A stretch of 64,000 bases of DNA from an uncultured Aquimarina sp. (GTDB lineage Bacteria > Bacteroidota > Bacteroidia > Flavobacteriales > Flavobacteriaceae): assembly GCA_947489685.1 (NCBI GenBank), contig CANLEM010000002.1:806001-870000 (forward strand). Direction: 5' to 3'. The notes under the pieces were generated by a model. That model was not told where the DNA came from. It did not search any database and saw only the letters and a program-made list of their open reading frames with translations. Position 1 is the first letter of the stretch. Each line of letters begins with the position of its first letter. The translations under genes were made by a program, and so were the position numbers. Below are positions 1 to 8,764 of this stretch, piece after piece.

Positions 1-459
1 ACTAGCATCACCTGTTTCCAACTCAAATTCAAGACCAACTGGGTTTGTTCCTGTTAGTGGTGGATAATCAGCCTCAGTGTCTGTATATGTCGTTACAACG
101 TTAAGTCCTCCTGCTGCTTCATAAAAAAATTGGTGCTCATCTGCTTCTGGTTCGATATCATCTTCTCTTACATTATCTGCAGGGTTTACAGTTTCATTTA
201 GTATACCTATAGAACCAGTATAGGTGGTATTGGCTGCCAAATTTCCAGAAACTGTAGCCACAGGAGCTACTGGTCCATCTCCACCATCTTCATCAAACAC
301 TCTTAAAGTAACTACATCAGTTCCTGCTGTTAAGGTTACGGTCATCGTAGTTATTAATTCCTCTGGGTTTACTGGTGCTGGGTTATCATCATCATCTGAA
401 CATGAAACGAATAGAGTTCCTGCTAAGAATAAGATCGATAAAAATTTGCGTGTGTTCAT
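1..459 (-). CDS. Lipoprotein next to TonB receptor (3' end outside window)
   Basis: An open frame of 153 codons starts at ATG 457-459 and runs off the window edge without a stop, so only the N-terminal part is seen. The protein begins MNTRKFLSILFLAGTLFVSC, a lipoprotein signal peptide with the lipobox Cys at residue 20, followed by SDDDDNPAP, the acidic stretch typical of surface-exposed flavobacterial lipoproteins. The rest is rich in Thr, Val and acidic residues and predicted beta. It resembles proteins that public annotation of Flavobacteriaceae calls 'type 1 periplasmic binding fold superfamily', usually found beside TonB receptors. It starts 11 nt after the stop of the receptor gene, so the two are probably co-transcribed. 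A role in substrate capture for the receptor is inferred. Confidence 0.72.
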   Translation of the reverse strand, partial: MNTRKFLSILFLAGTLFVSCSDDDDNPAPVNPEELITTMTVTLTAGTDVVTLRVFDEDGGDGPVAPVATVSGNLAANTTYTGSIGILNETVNPADNVREDDIEPEADEHQFFYEAAGGLNVVTTYTDTEADYPPLTGTNPVGLEFELETGDAS

Positions 460-470
460 CATTATAAAAT

Positions 471-2861
471 TTAATAGTTAAAAGTTAGTCTTAGTATAAA
501 ATTCCTCCCTACTTCATCAGCAAAATAGCGCTGGCGATTTAGGTAGTTTCTATAGTTTTTATTTAAAATATTATTAATAGTTGCTCCTATTTTTACAGCA
601 CTATTTTTACCAAGGGGTAATAGGATATCTGCATTAGCATGCAACAAATGATATGCTGATGGCGGAGTATTGATTTCCAAAAGAACATCCTGTCTTATTT
701 GTGGTGAAAACACCTCTATATTAGGAGGGAATTCATTTTGCCTGAAAACATATTCGCTCTCTACAGACATTTGTAATCCTAACCAATCTTCTTTCTGAAA
801 GGTCAATTTGTTATTAAAATTAGGGGCCGGTATATTAATTAATGGAGTGTCATCATCGGTTTCTTTTCCTTTAACAATCGAAAAATTATGATCCGTTCTC
901 CAGTTGCTATGTAATTGTGTATACAGTTTTGCATCTAGTCCTAAGAATCTTGCGTCTGATTGCCGGTATTCCCAAACTGGAAAAGCACCTCGTAACGACA
1001 ACTCTATATTGGTAGGTTCTAGTAGGATATAGTCGTTGATCAAATTAAAATACGGAGCTATCTCCCATCCCCATGCTTCACTATTTTTTTGAAGTGAAAA
1101 AGATAGTTTATGAGAGGTCTCCTGATCAATCCTAAGGTCTCCTAACTCGATCCTTGCTGCAGAATGATGTAGACCATCACTAAACAACTCTGACGGGTTT
1201 GGTGCTCTTTGAGACAGTGCATAGTTGGCTCGAAGTACATAATCATCTTTAAATTGATAATTTAATCCAACAGTACCCGAAAAGCTGTGATAATCAAACT
1301 TAGGATTTGTGAGCCATTGTGAGCCAAAATCCCCTATGATTAAATCCGAAAATTCGGCATCGTACCCTCTTTCGGTCCATCTGGTTTTTTGATAAAATTT
1401 CTTAGCATCAATTTGGTTATAGTCATATCTAATACCTGCATCCAAGACTACGTCATTAATAATATATTCTCCGGTAAAAAATACTCCCGCATCATATTTA
1501 TTATAATCAGGTATTAACCTTCTTACTCCTGTCGAGGGATCCGCAAAATTCTCTTGGTATCGCAATACAATCCCAGTATCTAAAGTAACATCAGATTTAG
1601 AATCGAATTTAAAATCCGAAGTAAAGCTGTGTGTCGTTAATTCTAAATCAATACTTGGTATTTTTCTTAGCGCTGCTGTCTGTCGAATATCAAATTCAAA
1701 TCGTTGATTATGTTGAAAATCGTATTGAGCAGTTAATTTTCCAAGTTTTTCAAATCTTTTAAAATATCTTAATCTCCCCAAATGATGCGTTACTTCTTGT
1801 TTTGGATTATCGATATCGTAGGTAAAATCCCTAATAACTGTAGGTTGACTACTATTAATAGATTCAATGAGATCATCTACATTACCTATATGAGATGCTG
1901 TCAGAACTCCAATTTCAGAATCAAAAAACGAGTAGAACACATCCCAGCCATGGGTAAATTTATTTACTCCAAATCCAAGAGATGCTCCTTTTTCAAAAAG
2001 ACCTGTATTTGAGAGTATATAATCTGGTGCTTCGACATCTCCAAAACGTTTTAGTGTCCCTTGTCCTTTTATAAACCACCCGCTTTCATAGCCTTTGATG
2101 ATTTCAGACGTAATCGATCCTCCTCGACCATTAGATGCTCCTGTAACTACTGTTTTACCTATTAACGTGTCCTTTGCAGGTGCTCTACTTGGTTCCATAA
2201 CAATAACACCTCCAATAGCATCACCTCCATAACGCAAGGCTGCGGCTCCTTTTACCACAGTTACATTACCCGCAGTATTAATGTCAACATTTGGAGCATG
2301 TTCATCTCCCCATTCCATATCCTGCATTCTAACCCCGTTGTTCATAATCAGTACTCTACTTCCTGTTAACCCTTGTATTACAGGTTTTACAATCGTAGAA
2401 CCTGTATTCAAAGAAGAGACTCCCGTAATTTCACGAAGTGCATCTCCCAAAGAAGCACTGCTGTACTTCTCAAGAATGCTTTTACTGATGGTTTCTTCTT
2501 GCGATGAAGAAGTTTGATTGGGTTTTGCTCCGGCTACTTTTACTTCTTGCAATTCATTTAAATGATGCTCTAAATAAAAATCCTTTTTAGAAACTTTACT
2601 CAAGTCAATCGTTACTACTTGCGAATTACAATCTTCATGAGATATGGTAAACGCATATGAAGTAGCACATAATCCTGATATAGTATATTTACCGCTAGCA
2701 TCTGTTAACATAGTTGTACTATTATACGTTATAGTAGCTCCTTCTAAGGGTACGCCATCGTGAAAATCTATTACACTGCCAGAAAGTGTTTTATTGCAAT
2801 CTTGAGCAAATAAGACGGTTATCCCGAAAAAAAACACGAGTGTTAATGTGTATTTATTCAT
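471..2861 (-). CDS. TonB-dependent outer-membrane receptor, probably metal uptake
   Basis: The 796-residue protein has a signal peptide ending in VLFAQ, then a CarboxypepD_reg-like beta-sandwich (about residues 25-105), a plug domain (about 120-235, with GDALREITGVSS, SRVLIMNNGVRMQDMEWG, VVKGAAALRYGG and DAIGGVIV) and a C-terminal 22-strand barrel ending in the aromatic FILRLTFNY. The plug motif WGDEHAPNVD resembles the His-containing plug loop of ZnuD-like and related metal receptors in Bacteroidota, so zinc or another metal is a reasonable but unproven substrate. It lies between a small His/Cys exported protein upstream and a lipoprotein downstream, all on the same strand. No SusD partner is present, which argues against a glycan receptor. 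Confidence 0.88.
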   Translation of the reverse strand: MNKYTLTLVFFFGITVLFAQDCNKTLSGSVIDFHDGVPLEGATITYNSTTMLTDASGKYTISGLCATSYAFTISHEDCNSQVVTIDLSKVSKKDFYLEHHLNELQEVKVAGAKPNQTSSSQEETISKSILEKYSSASLGDALREITGVSSLNTGSTIVKPVIQGLTGSRVLIMNNGVRMQDMEWGDEHAPNVDINTAGNVTVVKGAAALRYGGDAIGGVIVMEPSRAPAKDTLIGKTVVTGASNGRGGSITSEIIKGYESGWFIKGQGTLKRFGDVEAPDYILSNTGLFEKGASLGFGVNKFTHGWDVFYSFFDSEIGVLTASHIGNVDDLIESINSSQPTVIRDFTYDIDNPKQEVTHHLGRLRYFKRFEKLGKLTAQYDFQHNQRFEFDIRQTAALRKIPSIDLELTTHSFTSDFKFDSKSDVTLDTGIVLRYQENFADPSTGVRRLIPDYNKYDAGVFFTGEYIINDVVLDAGIRYDYNQIDAKKFYQKTRWTERGYDAEFSDLIIGDFGSQWLTNPKFDYHSFSGTVGLNYQFKDDYVLRANYALSQRAPNPSELFSDGLHHSAARIELGDLRIDQETSHKLSFSLQKNSEAWGWEIAPYFNLINDYILLEPTNIELSLRGAFPVWEYRQSDARFLGLDAKLYTQLHSNWRTDHNFSIVKGKETDDDTPLINIPAPNFNNKLTFQKEDWLGLQMSVESEYVFRQNEFPPNIEVFSPQIRQDVLLEINTPPSAYHLLHANADILLPLGKNSAVKIGATINNILNKNYRNYLNRQRYFADEVGRNFILRLTFNY

Positions 2862-3012
2862 TTATGAATATGTATAGTTTTAATATTTAGATAAAATTTA
2901 CCAATAGATTAATTGAGGTTAACTCAACTATTATGGTTTATTTCATTGCTAAACATAATAAGAGATCGATACTGCTAGTGCAGTATATATTTTTATTTAA
3001 TTAAGAAATAAA

Positions 3013-3297
3013 TTAGGCAGAAGGAGGTGCCTTATTTAAAAGAGAATAGTTAATCGTAGTATCAAAATAGTTTTGTTCGTAGTTTATTCTAACTACATCG
3101 GCAGGGATAGTAATGATACAGGGTACCTCTATCGTTTCTGCATTAAGAAAACCATCACTTTGTTTCTCTGAAGCAAGAAGGCAAATTTGACAATCCGTAT
3201 CACCCGCATCATGACTTAACACATGCGTATCTGCCAATTGTATCAAACAAAACAAGGCAAGAAATATAGAAGCGATAATGGATCTATTTGACTTCAT
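3013..3297 (-). CDS. Small exported protein with H-x-x-H and CxxC motifs
   Basis: The 94-residue protein has an N-terminal hydrophobic segment (residues 8-22) that could be a signal peptide or membrane anchor. It is followed by ADTHVLSHDAGDTDCQICLL, a compact cluster of two His and a CxxC pair that could bind a metal. The tail ends NKAPPSA. I do not recognise a named family. Small exported His/Cys proteins of this kind occur beside metal TonB receptors in Bacteroidota, and the gene lies 151 nt upstream of the receptor gene on the same strand. A metal-sensing or metal-chaperone role is inferred only from this context. Confidence 0.6.
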   Translation of the reverse strand: MKSNRSIIASIFLALFCLIQLADTHVLSHDAGDTDCQICLLASEKQSDGFLNAETIEVPCIITIPADVVRINYEQNYFDTTINYSLLNKAPPSA

Positions 3298-3354
3298 TAC
3301 GACAAATAAACAAAAAAAAAGATAAAAAATTGTGTTTTTTGTTGTTCTACTATG

Positions 3355-4203
3355 TTAAACTATTACAAATTTGATGGTTTTTTGCGTTATTATTGCCAAA
3401 TCTTTTGGTAAATTACTGTCTTCCCAAGGGTGTTTTGCTCCAAATACATGGTTAGCTCCTTCTACGAGGAAGAGTTCACTATTTCGACTCCAATCATGTA
3501 CCTGTTCTCCTTCTTGTACCAAAACAGTTGGATCGTTAGTACCATGAATAATTAAGTGCGGGATGTTTATTTGTTTTGTTGCATTAGCAATAGTAAGTCG
3601 ATCTTCATTTTCTATAAATGACGTATAAAAAGAAAAATAATGCGGCATTTGTTGTTTTGTTCTTCCGTTTTCTATAAAATATACACCTTCTTTTTTCCAA
3701 CGTTCAAAAACTGCTCCCTTTGGGAAACGGTTTTTATAGTCCGATACGCTCGCCCAAGTAATTAGTTTTGTTATTCTAGAATCTTCAGCGGCTTTAATAA
3801 TTGCTATCCCACCTCCTCTAGAGTGGCCAATTAATGAAATATTTGAAGGATTTACTTGATCTCGATATAAGAAGTCATTAGATGTAACCCAATCGATTAC
3901 AGTTGCTAGATCATTTAGCTCCTTAATAAATGTATTGTTCCCAAAAGCTTCTAAATCGGGGAAATCAATGGGCTGTTCTGGAGTTCCACCATTATAAGAA
4001 AAATTAAACTTAATAAAGAAAAATCCGGCTTTGGCAAATGCTTGTGCAACCAAATCCCAAGCTCCCCAATCCTTAAAACCTTTATATCCATGACAAAAAA
4101 CAACAATCGGTTTTTCCTTTTCGTTTTCTTCAAAAAACACATCCACCAAAATTGGTTTTTGATGCTTTCCTTTGATCTGAATATTTTTAGTTCTGGTCAT
4201 CAT
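3355..4203 (-). CDS. Alpha/beta hydrolase (dienelactone-hydrolase-like)
   Basis: The 282-residue protein has no signal peptide and so is cytoplasmic. It carries the oxyanion-region motif VFCHGYKGFKDWG near residue 35, the nucleophile elbow GHSRGGG near residue 127, an acidic residue in HGTNDPTV and the catalytic His in EGANHVFG near the C-terminus, a complete Ser-Asp-His triad. It belongs to the prolyl-oligopeptidase/dienelactone-hydrolase-like esterases, whose substrates cannot be read from sequence. It starts 5 nt after the stop of the AddB-like gene and is probably its operon partner. No DNA-repair role is implied by the fold. Confidence 0.85.
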   Translation of the reverse strand: MMTRTKNIQIKGKHQKPILVDVFFEENEKEKPIVVFCHGYKGFKDWGAWDLVAQAFAKAGFFFIKFNFSYNGGTPEQPIDFPDLEAFGNNTFIKELNDLATVIDWVTSNDFLYRDQVNPSNISLIGHSRGGGIAIIKAAEDSRITKLITWASVSDYKNRFPKGAVFERWKKEGVYFIENGRTKQQMPHYFSFYTSFIENEDRLTIANATKQINIPHLIIHGTNDPTVLVQEGEQVHDWSRNSELFLVEGANHVFGAKHPWEDSNLPKDLAIITQKTIKFVIV

Positions 4204-4208
4204 AATGA

Positions 4209-6944
4209 TTAAACTTCTTTTTGAATAAACGGGGTTTCAACATCAAAAATCTCAAGAATTAATTTTTTCAACTGAATTAAAAATTCATCAAATACATAAT
4301 CCGTGATTTGATGATTTGCCTTACCTCTAATACTTTCTTTGGTACCAAACTTAATAAATCCTTCCTGAAGATTTTTAAATGATATGATACCGGCCTCGAA
4401 TGGTTCGGCAGCGGGATGTTCTTTTTGCTGCATATACCCATATGCCAATACCTGAATGGCTTTACTATATTTGTAGTCGTCGGTAATAATATCCCAATCC
4501 ATTAATACTACATCGTTACGAGTTACGCGACCAGTTTTGTAGTCTATTACTCTAAGTACACCATCTAATTCATCAATACGATCTACTTTTCCTTTGATTA
4601 CAATCGGAAAATCAAATTCGGTAAAGCCTATTGAAGTCTTAAGATTACTTTCAATAGCTATTATTTTAATTTGACTTCCTGTTTTTATTAATTTCTCTTC
4701 TGATTTGAGAAAGTTAAGTACATATTTTTTGGCCACTTCAAAAATCAAAAGATTTTTACCTTGAGAAATATCCAAGTCCGAATATACTTGTTTGAATTGA
4801 GTTTTAATTTCACTACCCACCATACCTTTCATTTTCTTGATGTGTTCCAGTGTAAGAAAGGTGTTTTCTATAGGTTTGTAAAAGTTTTCTAGTGTATTAT
4901 GAATTACTGTACCCAGCGTATTTGCTGCTATTGTTTCTTCAACCTGATCCGTTTCTTTTATACCCAAAACATATTTATAATAAAAATCTAATGGATTTCT
5001 TATATAAGAAGTAAGTGCCGAGGGAGATAATCCATGAGCAGCTAATGCTTTTAATTTTATTAAAATCTCTTCATTTTTTTCTACTTGTAATGGTAGGTTT
5101 TCAAGTTTCGGCACCTCTGAAGCAACAATATACTTTGTGAGTGTATGATTTGGTCTTTTGTCAATTTCTAACTGAAGTAAAAACCTACTTTTCTCTCCTC
5201 CTCCCACACCTTCGTCTTCGGTATCATACAATACATATACATTCTTGGCCCTTTGTATCAATCGATAAAAGTGATAGGTGTATATGGCATCTTTTTCTTT
5301 GTATGTAGGAAGGTTATATGCTCTTTTCAAATCATAAGGGATAAAAGAATTCATGCTTTTTCCTGCAGGCAATACCCCTTCATTTACCGAACTTATGATT
5401 ACCGTTTCAAAATCTAAACATCTGGATTCTAACATGCCCATAAATTGTAGTCCACTAAACGGTTCTCCAGAAAAATCCAACGTTTCTGTCATCAAAAGAT
5501 CTTTATATAATGTGTGTAAAGATTTGATGGTATTGAGATATTGATATGTGCTCTGTATTGTTGATAGCTTATTAAATACCAAATGAAAATGGTAGACATA
5601 TTCGAGTTCTAGTGCATTCTTTTCTTTGTCAATAGCTTCTTTTAGCCTTTGTATAAGGGTCCTGCAATTTTGGAGTGCAGTATCTACATTTTGCCAGGGC
5701 CTAAATAATAATTCAAGCACTTCTTTTTCTTTGGTTGACCCGTGTTCAAGTAATTTTTCTAAAGAGGGAAAAACGACATTCTCTTTGGATATTGTCCTTG
5801 TCAATACTCTAGCAGTACGACCTAACAACCTATATGCCGGAAGACTGTTTAAAATTTTAAGTACAGATTTAAAATATAGTCCTTCTTTGTTAGTGTTTTT
5901 ATGAAGATTAAATAGCAGTTCAAAAAAACCAGTTATAGGTGCTTCTTTAAGGGGCAAACCCATGGTAATATTAATCGACTGAATGGTATCTGGTAAGGTA
6001 TTAAGTAATGGTTGTAATAAGCTTTCGTCTGCCAATACTAATGCCGTCTTTTCGATATCCACATTAGGAATCTTACCCAGAATTTGACCAACATACTTCG
6101 CCTGTCCTACATTTTTGGGTACGCCTATAAGCTGAATGTCTTTTTTTTCTGAAAAATTAGTATTGATCCACTCAAAAGGTTGTGTTTTATAATACTCCCA
6201 TTGTTCTTTATAGGTACGTAAAAACAATGAAGCTTCGTGATACCGGTTATTCATAAAAAATTCATCTCCATCCCAATATGCCTTAGCTAAACCAGCATTT
6301 AATAAGGTTTGAAAAATTGTTTGCTCTGCATTATTTAGGGCATTAAACCCGACTAAGATATGTTTTCGTTTTTCATTTTCAATATAAGTAAGGATATCCT
6401 CTGAAGCTTTTCGGTATAGCAGTCCTTGATACCCTGTTTTTTTTGCGATCAACTTCTCTTTAAAAGCATCGTAGTAATCTTTTAGGCTTTCCCAGAATTT
6501 TATGTAGTTCTGCACTAAAGCAGTTTTTTCTTTTTGTAAATACCAATGATTTAAATCCTGAATCCCGGATAAGTATGAAAAAAAGCTTTTATGATCTATG
6601 CAGTATCTATCGATTTCATTAAAATCATAAATTAAGGTTTGCGCCCAATTGCTAAAAGTTTCAAAATCTTCTTTCTCGAGATGAGGATGGGTTTCTCGGT
6701 ATGTTTCATAGAATTCAAATAGCGCTTGCACATTATCTATTTGCTGTAATCCAGAAATTCTAGTAATAAACTCTTCGATACTATAAATTTCGGGAACAAA
6801 AATAGTCTGATTGGGAAACAGTAGCACAAGTTCTTTTTTAAGAAACAACCCCGCTCTTTTACTAGGTACCAAAAAAATAAGATTACTTAATTTTTGTGGA
6901 TCTTTACCTTGCTCCAGCAGTACTTCTCTTAAAAAACTTTTCAA
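4209..6944 (-). CDS. addB: AddB-like PD-(D/E)XK nuclease subunit
   Basis: The 911-residue protein matches the Bacteroidota AddB/RexB-type subunit of the AddAB recombination nuclease, which processes double-strand ends for RecA. The N-terminal helicase-like part has FLVPSKRAGLFLKKEL in place of a working Walker A, as expected for the inactive motor. VIISSVNEGVLPAG lies in the middle. The C-terminal nuclease domain shows IVIKGKVDRIDELDG and VIDYKTGR, the D-x-K of the PD-(D/E)XK active site. The segment SALTSYIRNPLDFYYKYVLG has N-P where iron-sulphur AddB proteins have C-P, so the Fe-S staple is probably absent. The likely start is a TTG, since no ATG lies between it and the upstream stop. The AddA-like partner is at 8765-11914, beyond ompA. 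Confidence 0.83.
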   Translation of the reverse strand: MKSFLREVLLEQGKDPQKLSNLIFLVPSKRAGLFLKKELVLLFPNQTIFVPEIYSIEEFITRISGLQQIDNVQALFEFYETYRETHPHLEKEDFETFSNWAQTLIYDFNEIDRYCIDHKSFFSYLSGIQDLNHWYLQKEKTALVQNYIKFWESLKDYYDAFKEKLIAKKTGYQGLLYRKASEDILTYIENEKRKHILVGFNALNNAEQTIFQTLLNAGLAKAYWDGDEFFMNNRYHEASLFLRTYKEQWEYYKTQPFEWINTNFSEKKDIQLIGVPKNVGQAKYVGQILGKIPNVDIEKTALVLADESLLQPLLNTLPDTIQSINITMGLPLKEAPITGFFELLFNLHKNTNKEGLYFKSVLKILNSLPAYRLLGRTARVLTRTISKENVVFPSLEKLLEHGSTKEKEVLELLFRPWQNVDTALQNCRTLIQRLKEAIDKEKNALELEYVYHFHLVFNKLSTIQSTYQYLNTIKSLHTLYKDLLMTETLDFSGEPFSGLQFMGMLESRCLDFETVIISSVNEGVLPAGKSMNSFIPYDLKRAYNLPTYKEKDAIYTYHFYRLIQRAKNVYVLYDTEDEGVGGGEKSRFLLQLEIDKRPNHTLTKYIVASEVPKLENLPLQVEKNEEILIKLKALAAHGLSPSALTSYIRNPLDFYYKYVLGIKETDQVEETIAANTLGTVIHNTLENFYKPIENTFLTLEHIKKMKGMVGSEIKTQFKQVYSDLDISQGKNLLIFEVAKKYVLNFLKSEEKLIKTGSQIKIIAIESNLKTSIGFTEFDFPIVIKGKVDRIDELDGVLRVIDYKTGRVTRNDVVLMDWDIITDDYKYSKAIQVLAYGYMQQKEHPAAEPFEAGIISFKNLQEGFIKFGTKESIRGKANHQITDYVFDEFLIQLKKLILEIFDVETPFIQKEV

Positions 6945-7030
6945 TTGTATAACGTTTTTATCTGTTATAAAATTTTAAGTATTGACATGGGACATCAACA
7001 CTTATTTTTCTCTTACAAGTATCTAAAATA

Positions 7031-7060
7031 AAAAACGTCCCGATAATATCGGGACGTTTT
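7031..7060 (-). terminator. Rho-independent terminator of the OmpA gene
   Basis: A perfect 13-bp stem (7032-7044 with 7048-7060) and a 3-nt loop, with core CGTCCCGAT/ATCGGGACG and A/T-rich ends. It lies 25 nt after the OmpA stop and before the AddB start, so AddB needs its own promoter or read-through. Confidence 0.85.
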
Positions 7061-7084
7061 CTAATTTATTAGTAAGAGATTTTC

Positions 7085-8485
7085 TTATTTCACTAAGTTA
7101 ATCTCAACACGTCTGTTTTGTGCTCTACCAGCTCTAGTCTTGTTAGTAGCGATAGGCTTATCTTCACCATAACCAACAGCAGATAATCTAAATTGATCTA
7201 CACCGTTTTCAGTAAGGTAATTCTTAACAGCATTCGCTCTAGAGTCAGATAATCTCTGGTTAGAACTTGCACTACCAGCACTATCAGTGTGCCCTTCTAC
7301 AGTAAACTTAGCAGTTGGGTACTCTTTTAAGATTGCGATAATATCACCAAGTGCTTTGTTAGATTCTGCTTTGATACTAGACTTTCCAGAATCAAATAAG
7401 ATTGTTTTTGCATACTCATTAAGAGTGTTCTGGATTTCTTCAGTTACTTCAGGACAACCATTGTTTGCAACAGTTCCAGCAACGTCAGGACAGTTATCAT
7501 CTTTATCTAATACACCGTCACCATCTTTATCTTGGTAAGGACATCCATTGTTTGCAGCTGGACCAGCTTCATTAGGACACTCATCTTTAGCGTCAGTGAT
7601 TCCATCACCGTCAGCATCAGGACAACCATTAAGTTCTGCTAATCCTGCAACAGTAGGACACTCATCTTTAGGATCTGGCACACCGTCACCATCTGTATCA
7701 GCACATCCGTTAAATTCTGCTAAACCAGCAGTATCAGGACAGTCATCTTTAGCATCAGTGATTCCATCACCATCTGTATCAGGACATCCATTGAATTCCT
7801 CTAAACCAGGAACATCTGGACACTCGTCATCTTTGTCATATATACCATCACCGTCTGTATCTTTACCTCCGAAAGCAAAAGTAAGACCAGCAGAATGTTG
7901 GAAATGAGTTGGAGGAAAGTTCTCCACTTCATAATCTTCAAATACATGCTTGTAAGTAGTTTGAAAGTTAAGTGCTAAATTCTCAGTTAACCAAAAGTTA
8001 AGACCAAGAGAACCGTTTAATGTTCCAGCACCTACTTCATCTACCCAAGTATAACCCCCACCTACACCTAAGTAAGGATCAAACCATCCAGTATTCAAAA
8101 CGTTTTTTAGACTATAGCTAATTCTACCATCAGCAGCATAGTAAGATAAATCGTCTACAGTAACTTCTGTTCCATCAGGAAGTTCTCCAGCTTTATCTAT
8201 TTTGTTAACCGACCCAGAAACTGTAAAAGTAAAACCATCTCCTATATATCTACCAACAGATAATTTGGAAACAGAAGGAAGTACGTTCCAGTGGTCACTA
8301 GCATTAAAAAATTCATCGAAAATTTCTCCTTGACTAATTAGGTCTCCCCCAGTAGGGAAAATGTCAACGGCGTTAATGCCTATAGAAACCGCCCAAGGAT
8401 TGTTTTCATCTTGTGCATTCGCCGTACTAAGTCCCAGTACAAATAACGAAGCCGCTAAAAATCTGCTAAGATGTTTCATATTCAA
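7085..8485 (-). CDS. OmpA-family outer-membrane protein with thrombospondin type 3 repeats
   Basis: The 466-residue protein has a signal peptide ([18 protein letters not shown], cleaved near ANAQ), an N-terminal beta-barrel of about 200 residues, five calcium-binding TSP3-type repeats (each DxDGDGxxDxxDxCPxxxG, about residues 205-345) and a C-terminal OmpA peptidoglycan-binding domain. That domain contains [20 protein letters not shown] and [16 protein letters not shown]. It anchors the outer membrane to peptidoglycan and is normally abundant. A near-consensus promoter precedes it and a strong terminator follows, which fits a highly expressed monocistronic gene placed between the two AddAB genes. 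The TSP3 repeats make a visible DNA repeat at about 7500-7860. Confidence 0.95.
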   Translation of the reverse strand: MNMKHLSRFLAASLFVLGLSTANAQDENNPWAVSIGINAVDIFPTGGDLISQGEIFDEFFNASDHWNVLPSVSKLSVGRYIGDGFTFTVSGSVNKIDKAGELPDGTEVTVDDLSYYAADGRISYSLKNVLNTGWFDPYLGVGGGYTWVDEVGAGTLNGSLGLNFWLTENLALNFQTTYKHVFEDYEVENFPPTHFQHSAGLTFAFGGKDTDGDGIYDKDDECPDVPGLEEFNGCPDTDGDGITDAKDDCPDTAGLAEFNGCADTDGDGVPDPKDECPTVAGLAELNGCPDADGDGITDAKDECPNEAGPAANNGCPYQDKDGDGVLDKDDNCPDVAGTVANNGCPEVTEEIQNTLNEYAKTILFDSGKSSIKAESNKALGDIIAILKEYPTAKFTVEGHTDSAGSASSNQRLSDSRANAVKNYLTENGVDQFRLSAVGYGEDKPIATNKTRAGRAQNRRVEINLVK

Positions 8486-8513
8486 TAATTTAATTTTTAA
8501 GTGTTAATTAGAG

Positions 8514-8543
8514 CAAATGTAATATGTTAAACATAACTGTCAA
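8514..8543 (-). promoter_or_regulatory. Promoter of the OmpA gene
   Basis: On the minus strand TACATTTG (8514-8521) matches the Bacteroidota -7 consensus TAnnTTTG, and a TTG (8541-8543) lies 19 nt upstream, within the usual -33 spacing. The start codon is about 30 nt downstream. Confidence 0.75.
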
Positions 8544-8764
8544 AGACAAATCTAATAAATTTTTCTTAACAGGCCAGTAAATATAACCGTTTTCGCGGGT
8601 CTCGAAGTTTTTTATTACTGTTTTTCAACCCCAAAAAAAGTGATGGTTTTGACCACTTTAAAGAAAAACTTATCGATATATCTCGATAATTATGCTACAA
8701 TTATAAGATAAAAATACCTTTTATCCTTAAATTTCTTTTAGTAATTATAAAAACATTACTTTAT

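Noticed and set aside
7500..7860. Regular DNA repeats resembling a repeat array
   Set aside because: The spacing and sequence follow the five TSP3 protein repeats in frame; this is not CRISPR, which would have identical direct repeats and unrelated spacers.
7548..7907. 119-codon open frame opposite the OmpA gene, rich in Ser and Pro
   Set aside because: It is the antisense shadow of the TSP3 repeats; its repeats mirror the Asp/Gly codons of the real gene, and it has no promoter.
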